A stretch of 36,269 nucleotides of DNA from JAFIHK01 sp041441455 (lineage in GTDB: Bacteria > Bacteroidota > Bacteroidia > Bacteroidales > UBA932). The notes below the pieces were generated by a model that worked only from the letters and a program-made list of their open reading frames with translations, had not been told where the DNA came from and ran no database searches. Of this stretch, positions 8,666-19,200 are shown in pieces (position 1 is the stretch's first letter; each line of letters opens with the position of its first letter). A program made the translations under genes and the position numbers. The stretch spans positions 1 to 36,269 of the forward strand of contig JASDTB010000004.1 of NCBI GenBank assembly GCA_041441455.1, written 5' to 3'.

Positions 8666-10297
8666 ATGAAAAATAAAATATCAATTTTATTGCTTGTTAT
8701 AAGTTCCTTTATTCTAGGTTCTTGCAACGACTTTCTTGATACTACTCCATCGGATAGATTATCCGATAAAGTAATCTGGAAAGATTATAAGAGTGTTGAG
8801 ATTTATGTCAACTCATTCTATCCTTACATTGATCGCTATGGTACTTTTGGTAACTCTGAGTTTAGCGGTAATATGACTGATGGATTAACTGAAACATTCA
8901 AATATGGATCTTATGCACCAGGCACAATGGCTGGAGATGCAAATAATTACTCAATGATTCCTGAGTCAATTTCTCCAACTGGAAACTTACTAGGAACATG
9001 GGCTGTGACTTATGAAAGAATTCGTCGAGTAAATGAATTTCTAGTTGGAATGGAAAAATATTCGACCTTAAGTGCTGCAGCAAATGAGCGTTTTATGGCA
9101 GAAGCTAGATTTTTTAGAGCTTTCTTGTATTTCCAACTTGCAAAAAGACATGGTGGTGTAATTTTATACAAAGATTTAGATTTAGTAAAAGATAAAAATA
9201 GAAGCACTGCCGCTGAAACTTGGGATCTAATTGAACAAGATTTAGATTTTGCTGCTTCGAAACTTCCAAAGGTATGGGAATCCGCTCAATCTGGCAGAGT
9301 GACTAAAGGTGCCGCATTTGCATTTAAATCTAGAGCAATGCTATATGCCGAAAGATGGGATAAAGCAAAGGTTGCTGCAGACTCAGTTTTTGCGCTTAAT
9401 CTTTACTCTTTGACTCCTCAATACAAAGATGCTTGGAAGGGTAGCAATAGTGAGTCAATTTTACAATACTCATATGTAAAGACAGGCCCTTACCATAATT
9501 TTAATAGAGATTACGCTCCATTCGGAGATATTGAAAACGAAGGTGGTAAAGGAACTCCAACTCAAGAGATGGTTGAATCTTATGAAAAGACAGATGGAAC
9601 TACAATTGATTGGACTCCATGGCATGGTACAACTACTACTCCTCCGCCTTATGCTCAATTAGAACCTAGATTCCATGCAACTGTAATTTATAATGGCTGC
9701 TCATGGAAGGGTCATGTAATGCAAAATAGTGTTGGTGGTCAATATGGTAAATTTATGGGTTACAGAGAGGATGTATACGCAAAAGGGAGAACTGTAACAG
9801 GTTATTATTTAAGAAAACTTATGGATGAAACTCATACCGATCTTATTAACTATAAGAGTACTCAAACTTGGGTTGAGATTCGTCTAGCTGAGGTTTACTT
9901 AAATAGAGCTGAGGCAAACTATAGATTAGGAAAAGAGGGTGACGCTCTAAATGATATCAATGCAGTTAGAGGTCGTGCTGGTGTAAACCTCCCTGCAAAA
10001 ATAGGATTAACAGGAACGGCTGTTTTTGATGCAATCCGTAAAGAGCGCAAAATTGAACTTGCTTACGAGAACCATCTATATTGGGATATGAGACGTTGGA
10101 AGTTAGCTCATACAGCTTACAACAACTATCGTGTACACGGACTGAAAATTACTCCAGCAGGTAATGGCTATTCATATGAGTATGTTGATTGTGACCTTCA
10201 AGATAGAAAGTTCCTTCAGAAGACCTATGTTATGCCTATTCCTAGTTCGGAAATCTCGAATAACTCTGCAATTCAGCAATATGATGAATGGAAATAA
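8666..10297 (+). CDS. SusD/RagB-family glycan-binding lipoprotein
   Basis: A 543-residue lipoprotein with lipobox LGS-C (lipidated Cys20) followed by the typical NDFLDTTPSDRLS start of SusD proteins. The tetratricopeptide-like helical core shows in stretches such as ARFFRAFLYFQLAKRHGGV and EVYLNRAEANYRLGKEGDALNDINAVRGRAG, and the C-terminal block contains IRKERKIELAYENHLYWDMRRW, a strong RagB/SusD hallmark. It caps the neighbouring SusC barrel and captures glycan outside the cell. Its stop is 14 bases before the chosen start of the DUF5018 gene. Confidence 0.96.
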   Translation: MKNKISILLLVISSFILGSCNDFLDTTPSDRLSDKVIWKDYKSVEIYVNSFYPYIDRYGTFGNSEFSGNMTDGLTETFKYGSYAPGTMAGDANNYSMIPESISPTGNLLGTWAVTYERIRRVNEFLVGMEKYSTLSAAANERFMAEARFFRAFLYFQLAKRHGGVILYKDLDLVKDKNRSTAAETWDLIEQDLDFAASKLPKVWESAQSGRVTKGAAFAFKSRAMLYAERWDKAKVAADSVFALNLYSLTPQYKDAWKGSNSESILQYSYVKTGPYHNFNRDYAPFGDIENEGGKGTPTQEMVESYEKTDGTTIDWTPWHGTTTTPPPYAQLEPRFHATVIYNGCSWKGHVMQNSVGGQYGKFMGYREDVYAKGRTVTGYYLRKLMDETHTDLINYKSTQTWVEIRLAEVYLNRAEANYRLGKEGDALNDINAVRGRAGVNLPAKIGLTGTAVFDAIRKERKIELAYENHLYWDMRRWKLAHTAYNNYRVHGLKITPAGNGYSYEYVDCDLQDRKFLQKTYVMPIPSSEISNNSAIQQYDEWK

Positions 10298-10311
10298 TTA
10301 TTAGAATTCAT

Positions 10312-11988
10312 ATGAAAACAAAAATATATCTATTATTTACATTGGTATTGCTTGTATTAATGAGCGGATGCCAAAGACCAGATAAGCTTGTACCACCGGT
10401 TGCAAGATTGGGAATTAACAGTATTACTGCCTCTTTCCCAGATGTGCCTGAGTCATCTTTTATTGGTTATGCCTCTGAAAACAGTGACGAAATCATTATA
10501 CCTGTTCCCTTTTATTATCCAGAGAGCAGCGATAATGTAGTGCTTCAAGACAGACTTAAGAACATGAGAGTTGTTGCTAATCTTGATGATAATGTGTTTA
10601 TCAGTCCAGCGATTCTTTACATGGATCTTACTAAGGACAATGTGATAACTGTTACTAATGCAAAGAAAGAGCAGAAGCAGTATAAAGTAAGAGCTGTCAT
10701 TACTAAGAGTAAGGCATGTAATATTGAAGAGTTTAGTATTCCTTCGAAAGGACTTACTGGTATAGTTAATCAAGATACTAAAACAATTGCTCTTATAGCA
10801 GTTGGTAATATAGACCCAGCATTAGCTACATATAGATTGTCTTATCACGCGTCAATCTCTCCTGATCCTGCAATTACAGCTTTGGATTACAACTCTGAGG
10901 TTAAACTTACTGTTACAGCTCATGATGGTGTTACTAAGAAAGAGTACACAGTGAAAAAAATGATTCCTAATAAAACTGCTTTTGGTTTACGTCCAGGTAG
11001 CCAAAACCTAATTTGGGGAACAACAACTCTAAGCACAAATCCAGAAGTAACAAAAGGTGCAAACGTAAACTACTCACTTGCTGCAATGGGAGACTATCTA
11101 CTATTAGCAACAGGTAATACTAATATCAATTATATCAAAAAGACAACTGGTGAATTTGTTGGCAAGATTAACATGAACGGAGTTGATCTATTAGGTGGTT
11201 GTATTACAAGCGATAAAGCGGGTAATGTGATTATGACTAACCAAGTGGCTAAAAATGGTGTTCATAAGCTTTATAAGTTATCTTCGGTTACAGGTGTTCC
11301 AGAAGAGATTTACTCTTGGACTTACAATATTGGTGCTGGAGCCAAAATGGGTAGCAAAATCTCGGTTTCAGGTGATATCAATAGTAATGCAATTATTACT
11401 GTTAACGCTTGGTATTGGACTAACCCTGCAGCATGTCGTGAGTTTATCAGATTTAAAGTAAATGCTGGTGTAATTAGTGCTCCTGAGGTCGTAACGATAA
11501 CTGGCTGTTCTCCATGGAATGGTGGTAACGTAGATATGGTTTACTCTTCGAGTGATCCTACTTCGGATTACTTTGTAACTAGCTATAGTGGAAATAACTT
11601 AGAGGTTATTAATGGTCAAACTAATGCTCAAAAAGGAATTGTTGCGAAAGCTGCAAATGATGCAAATAGTAACTTTGCTTCGGTAGATGCTGCTAAGTTT
11701 AACAAAGCCTCTTATGTTGCTGTTTATGGTGGAGCTCACTTCACATATAGCGCAACTAGAGCTATTCTTATGGATGTAAGCACTCTTGCTAACTTCAATG
11801 GAACATTTGACAATACACCTTCGAAAGTATTTGCTACAGGTGCATTATATGCAGGTTCTCTTAGCGGAACAGCTTTCCCAGATGTAATTCTAAGCGTTTC
11901 TGATGATGGATTCTTTATGTACATGTTCTTCGTGGGCTCGAACAATGGAATTCTTCAAGCATATCAGTTCGACTGTATAGATAAATAG
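10312..11988 (+). CDS. DUF5018-type surface lipoprotein (SusE/F position)
   Basis: A 558-residue lipoprotein with lipobox LMSG-C (Cys20). The start at 10312 is preferred over an in-frame ATG at 10288 (inside susD) because it gives a clean lipoprotein signal. After the signal come two small beta-rich repeats of about 90 residues (CNIEEFSIPS... and a stretch ending VTAHDGVTKKEYTVKK), typical of DUF5018, then a long beta-rich C-terminal part with repeated strand-turn units (for example MGDYLLLATGNTN, CITSDKAGNVIMTNQ) that could be a propeller. Its place directly after susD is that of SusE/SusF-type glycan-binding proteins. It has no catalytic motif, so a binding role is inferred. Confidence 0.8.
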   Translation: MKTKIYLLFTLVLLVLMSGCQRPDKLVPPVARLGINSITASFPDVPESSFIGYASENSDEIIIPVPFYYPESSDNVVLQDRLKNMRVVANLDDNVFISPAILYMDLTKDNVITVTNAKKEQKQYKVRAVITKSKACNIEEFSIPSKGLTGIVNQDTKTIALIAVGNIDPALATYRLSYHASISPDPAITALDYNSEVKLTVTAHDGVTKKEYTVKKMIPNKTAFGLRPGSQNLIWGTTTLSTNPEVTKGANVNYSLAAMGDYLLLATGNTNINYIKKTTGEFVGKINMNGVDLLGGCITSDKAGNVIMTNQVAKNGVHKLYKLSSVTGVPEEIYSWTYNIGAGAKMGSKISVSGDINSNAIITVNAWYWTNPAACREFIRFKVNAGVISAPEVVTITGCSPWNGGNVDMVYSSSDPTSDYFVTSYSGNNLEVINGQTNAQKGIVAKAANDANSNFASVDAAKFNKASYVAVYGGAHFTYSATRAILMDVSTLANFNGTFDNTPSKVFATGALYAGSLSGTAFPDVILSVSDDGFFMYMFFVGSNNGILQAYQFDCIDK

Positions 11989-12002
11989 TTTATGCTAAAT
12001 TT

Positions 12003-12040
12003 GCCGGTATCTTCTTTTTGAGGAGATACCGGCTTTATTA
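12003..12040 (+). terminator. Intra-operon hairpin with short T-rich tail
   Basis: GCCGGTATCT (12003-12012) pairs with AGATACCGGC (12024-12033); the stem can extend to 12 pairs with a 7-base loop and is followed by TTTATT. It sits between the DUF5018 and second GHL10 genes. As the T run is short it may terminate partially or protect the susCD transcript end. Confidence 0.65.
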
Positions 12041-12055
12041 ACAAAATTTTACAAA

Positions 12056-13426
12056 ATGCGAATTAAGTTTATATCCAGTCTTAAATCTTCGGTAATATTA
12101 TTATCGGCGCTATTTCTACTTCTCTCGTGTTCAAAATCGAATGGAACACCTGATTGGGAATGGCCAGATCCAACAACTCCTAATGCTGAGAAACCGCGCT
12201 ATATCTGGATAGATGCAGCTGCAAACTTCCCCGACTTTGCAAATAGCAAAGAGAACATTATACGCGACCTTACCTTGGCAAAAAATGCTGGCTTCACCGA
12301 TGTGGTTGTAGATATTCGTCCAACCACTGGAGATGCGCTATTCACTACAGATATTGTTGATCAAGTAAAATGGTTAGGTGCTTGGCTTCCAGGCGGCTAT
12401 ACAAAAATTGAAAGAACTGCAACATGGGACTATCTTCGTGCTTTTATCGACGAAGGACATAAGCTTGGTTTGAAGGTTCATGCCGGATTTAATACAATGA
12501 CCGGAGGTAATACTACCTCTCTAGGCTCAGAGGGAGTGCTTTTCAGAGATGCTTCAAAAAGTGGCTGGGCTACTCAATTAAATACCACTGAGGGTATTAA
12601 AAGCATTATGAATGTAAACAAGAATGCAAAATTCTTCAATCCAGTTATGCCCGAAGTTCAGGAGTATCTTTGCCAAATGCTAGAGGATTTAGCTGCTTAT
12701 CAAGATTTGGATGGTATCTTTTTAGATAGAGGACGTTTCGACGGCTTTGAGAGTGATTTCTCTCCATATACAAAACAAAAGTTTGAAGAGTATATTGGCC
12801 AAACAGTCTCTAACTTCCCTAACTCTGTAATTCCTCCAGGAACACAAGTAGGAAGTCTGCCAAACCCACTTCCAACTTATTTCAAACAGTGGCTAGAGTT
12901 TCGTGTTAAAACTATTCACGACTTCATGGTTAAGGCAAAGGCAAGAATTAAGGCTGTTAATCCTAAAGTAAAGTTCGGAGTTTATGTAGGTGCATGGTAT
13001 TCATCTTACTACGAGGTGGGAGTGAACTGGGCAAGCCCTAATTATAGTACTTCATCGTACTACTCATGGGCATCTACCAACTACAAGAATTTTGGATATG
13101 CCGACCATCTTGATATGATGCTTATCGGAGCTTATGCTGCAGCTAACAAGGTTTATGGTACAGGTGAATGGACTATGCAAGGTTTCTGCACAAGAGCAAA
13201 AGATTTAACAAAAGGTGCTGTGCCAGTTTATGGCGGACCTGATGTTGGAAACTGGACAGTTCCTGCTGGTACTGATGTGAATCAATCTGTTCAACAATCT
13301 GTTGATGCTTGTATTAACGCATGCGATGGATACTTTTTGTTCGATATGATTCACCTAAAGAAGGCTAACCAGTGGCAATATGTGAAAACTGGTATTGATA
13401 CTTACCTCAATAGTTTAAAGAAATAG
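12056..13426 (+). CDS. GHL10-like putative glycoside hydrolase, lipoprotein (copy 2)
   Basis: A 456-residue paralogue of the protein at 4184. A lipoprotein signal ends with LLS-C (Cys25), so unlike copy 1 it is membrane-anchored and possibly surface-exposed. Shared blocks include GFTDVVVDIRP, DEGHKLGLKVHAGFN, DGIFLDRGRFDGFESDFSP and a GVNWASP...YSWAS...YKNFGYADHLD region. Conserved acidic residues in DGIFLDRGRFD and the DEGHKLG block match copy 1. It begins 22 bases after the intra-operon hairpin and ends three bases before the esterase gene. A two-step scheme, surface cut by this copy and periplasmic cut by copy 1, is inferred from their different signals. The substrate is unknown. Confidence 0.8.
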   Translation: MRIKFISSLKSSVILLSALFLLLSCSKSNGTPDWEWPDPTTPNAEKPRYIWIDAAANFPDFANSKENIIRDLTLAKNAGFTDVVVDIRPTTGDALFTTDIVDQVKWLGAWLPGGYTKIERTATWDYLRAFIDEGHKLGLKVHAGFNTMTGGNTTSLGSEGVLFRDASKSGWATQLNTTEGIKSIMNVNKNAKFFNPVMPEVQEYLCQMLEDLAAYQDLDGIFLDRGRFDGFESDFSPYTKQKFEEYIGQTVSNFPNSVIPPGTQVGSLPNPLPTYFKQWLEFRVKTIHDFMVKAKARIKAVNPKVKFGVYVGAWYSSYYEVGVNWASPNYSTSSYYSWASTNYKNFGYADHLDMMLIGAYAAANKVYGTGEWTMQGFCTRAKDLTKGAVPVYGGPDVGNWTVPAGTDVNQSVQQSVDACINACDGYFLFDMIHLKKANQWQYVKTGIDTYLNSLKK

Positions 13427-13429
13427 ACG

Positions 13430-14116
13430 ATGTACAGAGTACTTGAGTTTTTGTCTATTCTCTTGATAACATTCTCTTTGACTCCAGCTTCGGCTCAGGA
13501 GTCGAAGAGAGAGGTCAAGTTCAGAGGCGCATATTATGAAGTACGCAGAGCCGCTCATGACCTTGAAGGCATGCCTAAAGGAGCTGTTGTATTTGTTGGT
13601 AATAGCATAACAGAACAGGGTTGGTGGCCAATGTTATTCAAAACAAATAACATTATCAATAGAGGAATTGGCGGCGACAATACTTTTGGAATGTTAGATA
13701 GGTTTGCAGACATTTTAAAATTTGAACCTCGTAAGATTTTCTTTATGGGAGGCATAAATGATTTGACTGCAGGGCTATCGCAAGACACTATAGTTCATAA
13801 TATACGGACCATGATAAAGATGTGTAAAGAGAAATCTCCCTCAACGGAATTCTATTTACAAAGCGTTTTACCTGTTAATGATGCTAGGTTGGCTTATCCA
13901 GCAATCAAGGGTAAAAACAAGTCGATCAAAGAGTTGAATGTTAAATTAAATAAGCTGGCAGAGGAGTGTGGTGTGACTTTTGTTAATGTAGCCACACTAC
14001 TGTCTGATAATAACGGTGAGCTTGAATTGAATCTCACTAAAGATGGTATTCATCTTCATCCCGATGCATACTTGATTTGGAGCAAGCATCTTCGCAAAAT
14101 GAGATATTTAAGATAA
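13430..14116 (+). CDS. SGNH/GDSL hydrolase, probable sugar O-acylesterase
   Basis: A 228-residue secreted enzyme with a signal peptide ending at 'ASA' (22). All SGNH blocks are present: nucleophile Ser59 in GNSIT, oxyanion glycine in GGD (81-83), Asn110 in GGIND, and the Asp205-x-x-His208 dyad in DGIHLHPDAY. The form resembles sialate- or carbohydrate-acetylesterases of Bacteroidota PULs. It should remove acetyl groups from the target glycan or its oligosaccharides in the periplasm. It is three bases after the second GHL10 gene and 13 bases before the DUF4434 gene. The exact acyl substrate is not predictable. Confidence 0.88.
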   Translation: MYRVLEFLSILLITFSLTPASAQESKREVKFRGAYYEVRRAAHDLEGMPKGAVVFVGNSITEQGWWPMLFKTNNIINRGIGGDNTFGMLDRFADILKFEPRKIFFMGGINDLTAGLSQDTIVHNIRTMIKMCKEKSPSTEFYLQSVLPVNDARLAYPAIKGKNKSIKELNVKLNKLAEECGVTFVNVATLLSDNNGELELNLTKDGIHLHPDAYLIWSKHLRKMRYLR

Positions 14117-14129
14117 TTTAAGGAGAATA

Positions 14130-15068
14130 ATGAAAATTAAAGGTACTTTTCTCGACGAAATTAGTCACGATATTCCCCACCAAAATTGGGGAGAAGAGGA
14201 GTGGGACAGAGACTTCGGCTACATGCAGAAAGCTGGAATAGATACGGTTATACTAATCAGAAGCGGATATCGCCGTTGGCAAACTTTTCCGTCTAAGGTT
14301 TTGACAGAGCGCGAGGGTTGTTATACTCCTCCAGTTGACCTTGTAGATATGTTCTTACGTCTTAGCGATAAATGGAACATGAACTTTTATTTTGGTCTTT
14401 ACGATTCGGGAAAGTATTGGGATAAAGGAGACTATGAGGCAGAAGCCGAAATCAACCGTGCAGTAATTGATGAGGTGTGGGCAAATTATGGCCATCATAA
14501 ATCATTTGCAGGTTGGTACATTTCTCAAGAGTGTAGCAGAAAGACAGGAAAAATTATTGATCTGTATGCAGGTCTTGGTCACTATTGCAAAAAGGTATCT
14601 GGTGGTTTAAAGACTATAATCTCTCCCTATATCGACGGAGTTAAGAATATTAGTCAATACACAGCTGAGACCACAAGAGGCGGTGCGGTGACTGTAGAGG
14701 AGCATGAAAAAGAGTGGGATGAAATTTTTGCAGGAATTAAAGGTGCTGTGGATATTGTAGCTTTTCAAGATGGACATGTTGCGTATGATGAGCTTGTTGA
14801 TTTCTTGAAAGTAAACAAAAAATTAGCAGACAAATATGGTATCGAGTGTTGGACTAATTCGGAGACATTCGACCGCGACATGCCTATTAAATTTTTACCA
14901 ATAAAATGGGAAAAACTTAGATTAAAAATGGGCTTGGCACAAGAGGCTGGAATTGAGAATGCAATTACATTTGAGTTCTCTCATTTCATGAGCCCTCAAT
15001 CTGCTTACCTGCAAGCAGGACATTTATACAACAGATATTTGGAATATTTGAATACATTGAAAAAATAG
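14130..15068 (+). CDS. DUF4434-type putative glycoside hydrolase, cytoplasmic
   Basis: A 312-residue protein without a signal peptide, resembling DUF4434 TIM-barrel proteins. The opening KGTFLDEISHDIPHQNW and the repeated pattern of hydrophobic strand followed by helix fit a (beta/alpha)8 barrel. Glu134 (WYISQECSRK) and Glu245 (CWTNSETFD) lie about where the acid/base and nucleophile sit in clan-A hydrolases; this is inference from spacing, not proof. Lack of a signal peptide places it with the epimerase in the cytosol, where it could cleave an imported di- or oligosaccharide. It is spaced 13 and 3 bases from its neighbours. Confidence 0.72.
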   Translation: MKIKGTFLDEISHDIPHQNWGEEEWDRDFGYMQKAGIDTVILIRSGYRRWQTFPSKVLTEREGCYTPPVDLVDMFLRLSDKWNMNFYFGLYDSGKYWDKGDYEAEAEINRAVIDEVWANYGHHKSFAGWYISQECSRKTGKIIDLYAGLGHYCKKVSGGLKTIISPYIDGVKNISQYTAETTRGGAVTVEEHEKEWDEIFAGIKGAVDIVAFQDGHVAYDELVDFLKVNKKLADKYGIECWTNSETFDRDMPIKFLPIKWEKLRLKMGLAQEAGIENAITFEFSHFMSPQSAYLQAGHLYNRYLEYLNTLKK

Positions 15069-15071
15069 CGA

Positions 15072-16238
15072 GTGATGATGGATTTTCAAAAACTGGCTCT
15101 TCAGTACAAAGAGGAGCTAATGAACAACATTTTGCCATTCTGGTTAGAAAAATCACAGGATGCCGAATTTGGAGGATATTACACCTGTCTAGACAGAGAG
15201 GGTAATATTTTCGATACCGACAAGTTCATTTGGTTGCAGGGCAGAGAGGTTTGGATGTTCTCAATGTTGTACAACAAAGTAGAAAAGAGACAGGAGTGGC
15301 TAGACTGTGCCATTCAAGGTGGCGAATTTTTAAAGAAATACGGACACGATGGTAACCTGAACTGGTACTTTTCTGTAACTAGAGAGGGAAAACCAATCAT
15401 TCAACCATACAATATCTTCTCATACACATTCGCCACTATGGCATTTGCACAACTTAGCAAAGCTACTGGTAATAAGGAATATGCAGAGATTGCTAAAAAG
15501 ACATTTGATCTAATTCTCCAAAAGAAAGACAATCCAAAGGATAGATGGGAAAAATCATTTCCCGGAACAAGACCATTAAAGGGTTTTTCTCTTCCAATGA
15601 TTCTATGTAATCTAGCCTTGGAAATCGAGCATCTGCTCGATAAGTCGGTTTTAGATTCTACAATTGAAACATGTCTAAACGAAGTTATGAATGTATTCTA
15701 TAAAGAGGAATATGGTCTAATTTTAGAAAATGTTACCCCAGATGGTAAATTTTCGGACACGTTCGAAGGTCGTCTTCTTAATCCAGGACACTCTTTGGAA
15801 GCAATGTGGTTTATTATGGATTTAGGAGTAAAGCTTGGCAGACAAGATATTATCGATAAGGCTGTTAAAATTGCATTAAACACCATTGAATTTGGATGGG
15901 ATAAGCAATATGGTGGAATCTTCTACTTTATGGACATCAAAGGTCACCCAACTCAGCAACTGGAGTGGGATCAAAAACTTTGGTGGGTACATATCGAATC
16001 TGCAATTACTATGATTAAAGGATACCAATTGACTGGAAATGAAAAGTGTCTAGAGTGGTTCGAAAAGTTGCATGACTACACTTGGAAGAACTTTAAAGAC
16101 TACGAATATCCAGAGTGGTTTGGTTATTTAAATAGAAGGGGAGAGGTACTGCTGCCATTAAAGGGTGGAAAATGGAAAGGATGTTTCCATATCCCTAGAG
16201 GATTGTACCAGTGCTGGCAAATATTAGAAAAAATATAA
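15072..16238 (+). CDS. AGE-family epimerase/isomerase (N-acylglucosamine 2-epimerase type)
   Basis: A 388-residue cytosolic (alpha/alpha)6-barrel enzyme. Family marks include GREVWMFSMLYNKVE (57-71), NPGHSLEAMWF with His240, WWVHIES with His307 and the C-terminal KGGKWKGCFHIPRGLYQCW with His373; two histidines act as acid/base in characterised members. AGE enzymes interconvert GlcNAc and ManNAc; relatives act on cellobiose, mannobiose or mannose. The WKGCFHIPR ending is closest in my recollection to the N-acylglucosamine branch. ATG codons at 15072, 15075 and 15078 are all possible starts. It is the only clear sugar-metabolising enzyme of the locus and so the best clue to the substrate. Confidence 0.88.
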   Translation: MMMDFQKLALQYKEELMNNILPFWLEKSQDAEFGGYYTCLDREGNIFDTDKFIWLQGREVWMFSMLYNKVEKRQEWLDCAIQGGEFLKKYGHDGNLNWYFSVTREGKPIIQPYNIFSYTFATMAFAQLSKATGNKEYAEIAKKTFDLILQKKDNPKDRWEKSFPGTRPLKGFSLPMILCNLALEIEHLLDKSVLDSTIETCLNEVMNVFYKEEYGLILENVTPDGKFSDTFEGRLLNPGHSLEAMWFIMDLGVKLGRQDIIDKAVKIALNTIEFGWDKQYGGIFYFMDIKGHPTQQLEWDQKLWWVHIESAITMIKGYQLTGNEKCLEWFEKLHDYTWKNFKDYEYPEWFGYLNRRGEVLLPLKGGKWKGCFHIPRGLYQCWQILEKI

Positions 16239-16248
16239 TCTTCAGATA

Positions 16249-19200
16249 ATGAAAAGTTTAAAAAGACTTATATTTGTTTTGCTCCTTAGTGTTACGACCA
16301 GCCTGACTATTCAGGCTGCTGTCATAACAGGGCAGGTGCGAACTAAGGGCTCTCCGATTTCGGGGGTTGTTGTCACAGATGGTTATTCTGTTACAAAGAG
16401 TGATAAAAATGGAATGTACAAATTGACAGCTTCAGAAAAAGCATCATTTGTCTACATTTCAATCCCTTCTGGTTATTCTGTAAAAGCAGAAAACAGTGTT
16501 CCTCAATTCTTTCAGAAAATCAATCCTGCAAAAATTAAATATGATTTTGAGTTAACAAAAAAGCCAGTAAGCGATAAGAATCATGGCTTTGTTGTGATCG
16601 CAGATCCACAAGTTTGGGCAGGAAAAGAGTTTTCGAGATTAAGATCTTCAGTTGAAGATATTAAGAACGAGATTTCTGGTCTCAATCGCCCTTTGCATGG
16701 AATATGTTGCGGAGATATTGTCTCAAACGATCACTCTCTTTATGGGGAGTATAATAAAGTGATAGAAGGTTCTGGTTTGCAGTTTTTTAGTGTTATGGGG
16801 AACCATGACATGACTCTTTATGGAAGATCAATGGAGACTAGCCAAAAGAGGTACGAAGAGACATTTGGACCAGCTTACTACTCTTATAATGTTGGCGATA
16901 TACACTATGTTGCGTTGAATGATAATTTCTACATTGCAAGAGACTATTTTTACATTGGTTACCTTGAGGAGAGACAATTTGCTTGGCTGGAAAAAGATCT
17001 AGCAAATGTAAAAAAGGGGTCTACTGTTGTGATTACTCTGCATATTCCAACTAGTTGTGAGCCAAAGGATCGTGCGGAGTTCCGTTACGACAGGGCAGGA
17101 AACACTATGACTAATCACAAAGCTTTGTATGACCTTGTAAAAGAGTATAACGTACATATTTTATCGGGGCACACTCATACGGCATTCAATCAACAAATTA
17201 ATGCTAATCTTTACGAACACGTAACACCTGCACTTTCTGGAGCGTGGTGGCAAGGATCTCTTTGCACCGATGGGACTCCTGCTGGTTACAGTGTTTTTGA
17301 GGCTAATGGAAGTGAATTAAAATGGTACTATAAATCGGTTGGTTACGATAAGTCTCACCAAATGAGACTATACGATGGGGAGAAAATCTCAGAATACAAA
17401 GGCTATATTGTTGCAAATATTTGGAATGCAGACGAATCTTGGAGTGTTGAGATGTCGGAGAATGGTAGTGATCCAATAAAAATGGAACGTTTTCAATCTT
17501 ACGACGCAGCTGCAAAGCTTATGTATAGCGACAGAAGCAAGATGGATCATAAGTGGATCTATCCGTCTGCAGCTGATCACTTCTACAGAGCAGTTCCAAA
17601 ATCGAACTCTTCGATTATTGAGGTAATTGCAAAAGATCGTTTTGGAAATACTTATAAGCAGACATTGTCTCGATCAGGATCTCTATTATCTGGAGATGTG
17701 TTTGATGTATTGGTAATTGGTGGTGGTACATCGGGAACAGCTGCTGCGATTCAAGCCTCGCGTAATGGTGTGAAGACACTTTTGGCAGAGGAGTTTGAGT
17801 GGCTTGGTGGAATGTTGACCTCTGCTGGGGTGAGTGCTGTTGATGGCAATTACAATCTCAAGGGTGGTCTTTGGGGAGAGTTTCGCGACTCTTTAGCTCG
17901 TCATTATGGAAGCGAGGCTGCTTTAGCAACTGGCTGGGTAAGCAGAATTTTATTCGAGCCATCTGTTGGAAATAGAATCTTTCAAAATATTGCTGCAAAA
18001 GAGAGAAATCTTACCCTCTCTTTCAAAACTGGATTGAAAGGTTTTACAAAAGTCGGTGATCTGTGGAAAGTTGAGTTGATTAAAAATGGGCAGACTGTTC
18101 AAGTGTTTGCTAAATATTTAATTGATGGTACCGAACTTGGAGATGTTGCAAAACGGGCAGGTGTTCGCTATGATATTGGAATGGATTCGAAACTTGTTAC
18201 GGGTGAGGTTATTGCACCTGAGAGTGAGAATGATATTATTCAAGATCTTACTTATGCGATGATTCTTAAAGAGTACGACAGAGATATGACGATAGCGAAG
18301 CCAGAGGGTTATAATCCATCTCTTTTCTATTGTAGTACAAAGAACGAGAAGTGTACTCATCCTAAGGAGATGCAGCGTCTTTGGAGCAAAGATATGATGA
18401 TTACTTATGGCAAGTTGCCTAATAAAAAGTATATGATTAACTGGCCGATTGAGGGGAACGATTTCTATGTTAATATGATAGAGATGACTCAGGAGCAAAG
18501 GGTTGATGCTTTGAAACAGGCAAAGAACATGTCATTATGCTTTTTATATTACATTCAAACGGAGTTAGGATTTAAAAATCTTGGTATTGCAGATGATGAA
18601 TTTCCAACTGCAGACAAGTTCCCTTTTATTGCTTATCACAGAGAGTCACGCCGAATTGATGGTTTGGTTCGATTTACTTTGTCGCATGTAACAGATCCTT
18701 ATACTCAGAAAGAGAAGCTTTATCGCACCGCTGTTGGTGTTGGTGACTACCCTGTCGACCATCATCACACGAGATATTCTGGTTGGTCTGAACTCCCTGA
18801 TCTGCACTTCTTCCCTGTTCCATCTTATGGATTCCCTCTTGGGATTATGATTCCAAAGGGTGTTGATGGTTTGATCGTAGCAGAAAAGTCAGTCTCTGTT
18901 ACAAATATTGTTAATGGCTCTACTCGTTTGCAGCCTGTAGTCTTGCAGATTGGTCAAGCTGCTGGAGCTCTTGCTGCTCTTGCTGTTAAAAAGAGTCTCT
19001 CTCCATCTGCAGTCTCTGTTCGCGATGTTCAACGCGCAATCTTGTCTGCCGGTGGTTATCTACTTCCTTATCTTGATCTTCCTGCAACTCACCCTCATTT
19101 TGCTGCAATGCAGAGAATTGGTGTTACTGGAATTATTAAGGGTAAGGGGATGAATAAAGGCTGGGAGAATCAGACTTGGTTCCTAAAGGATTCTGTGATG

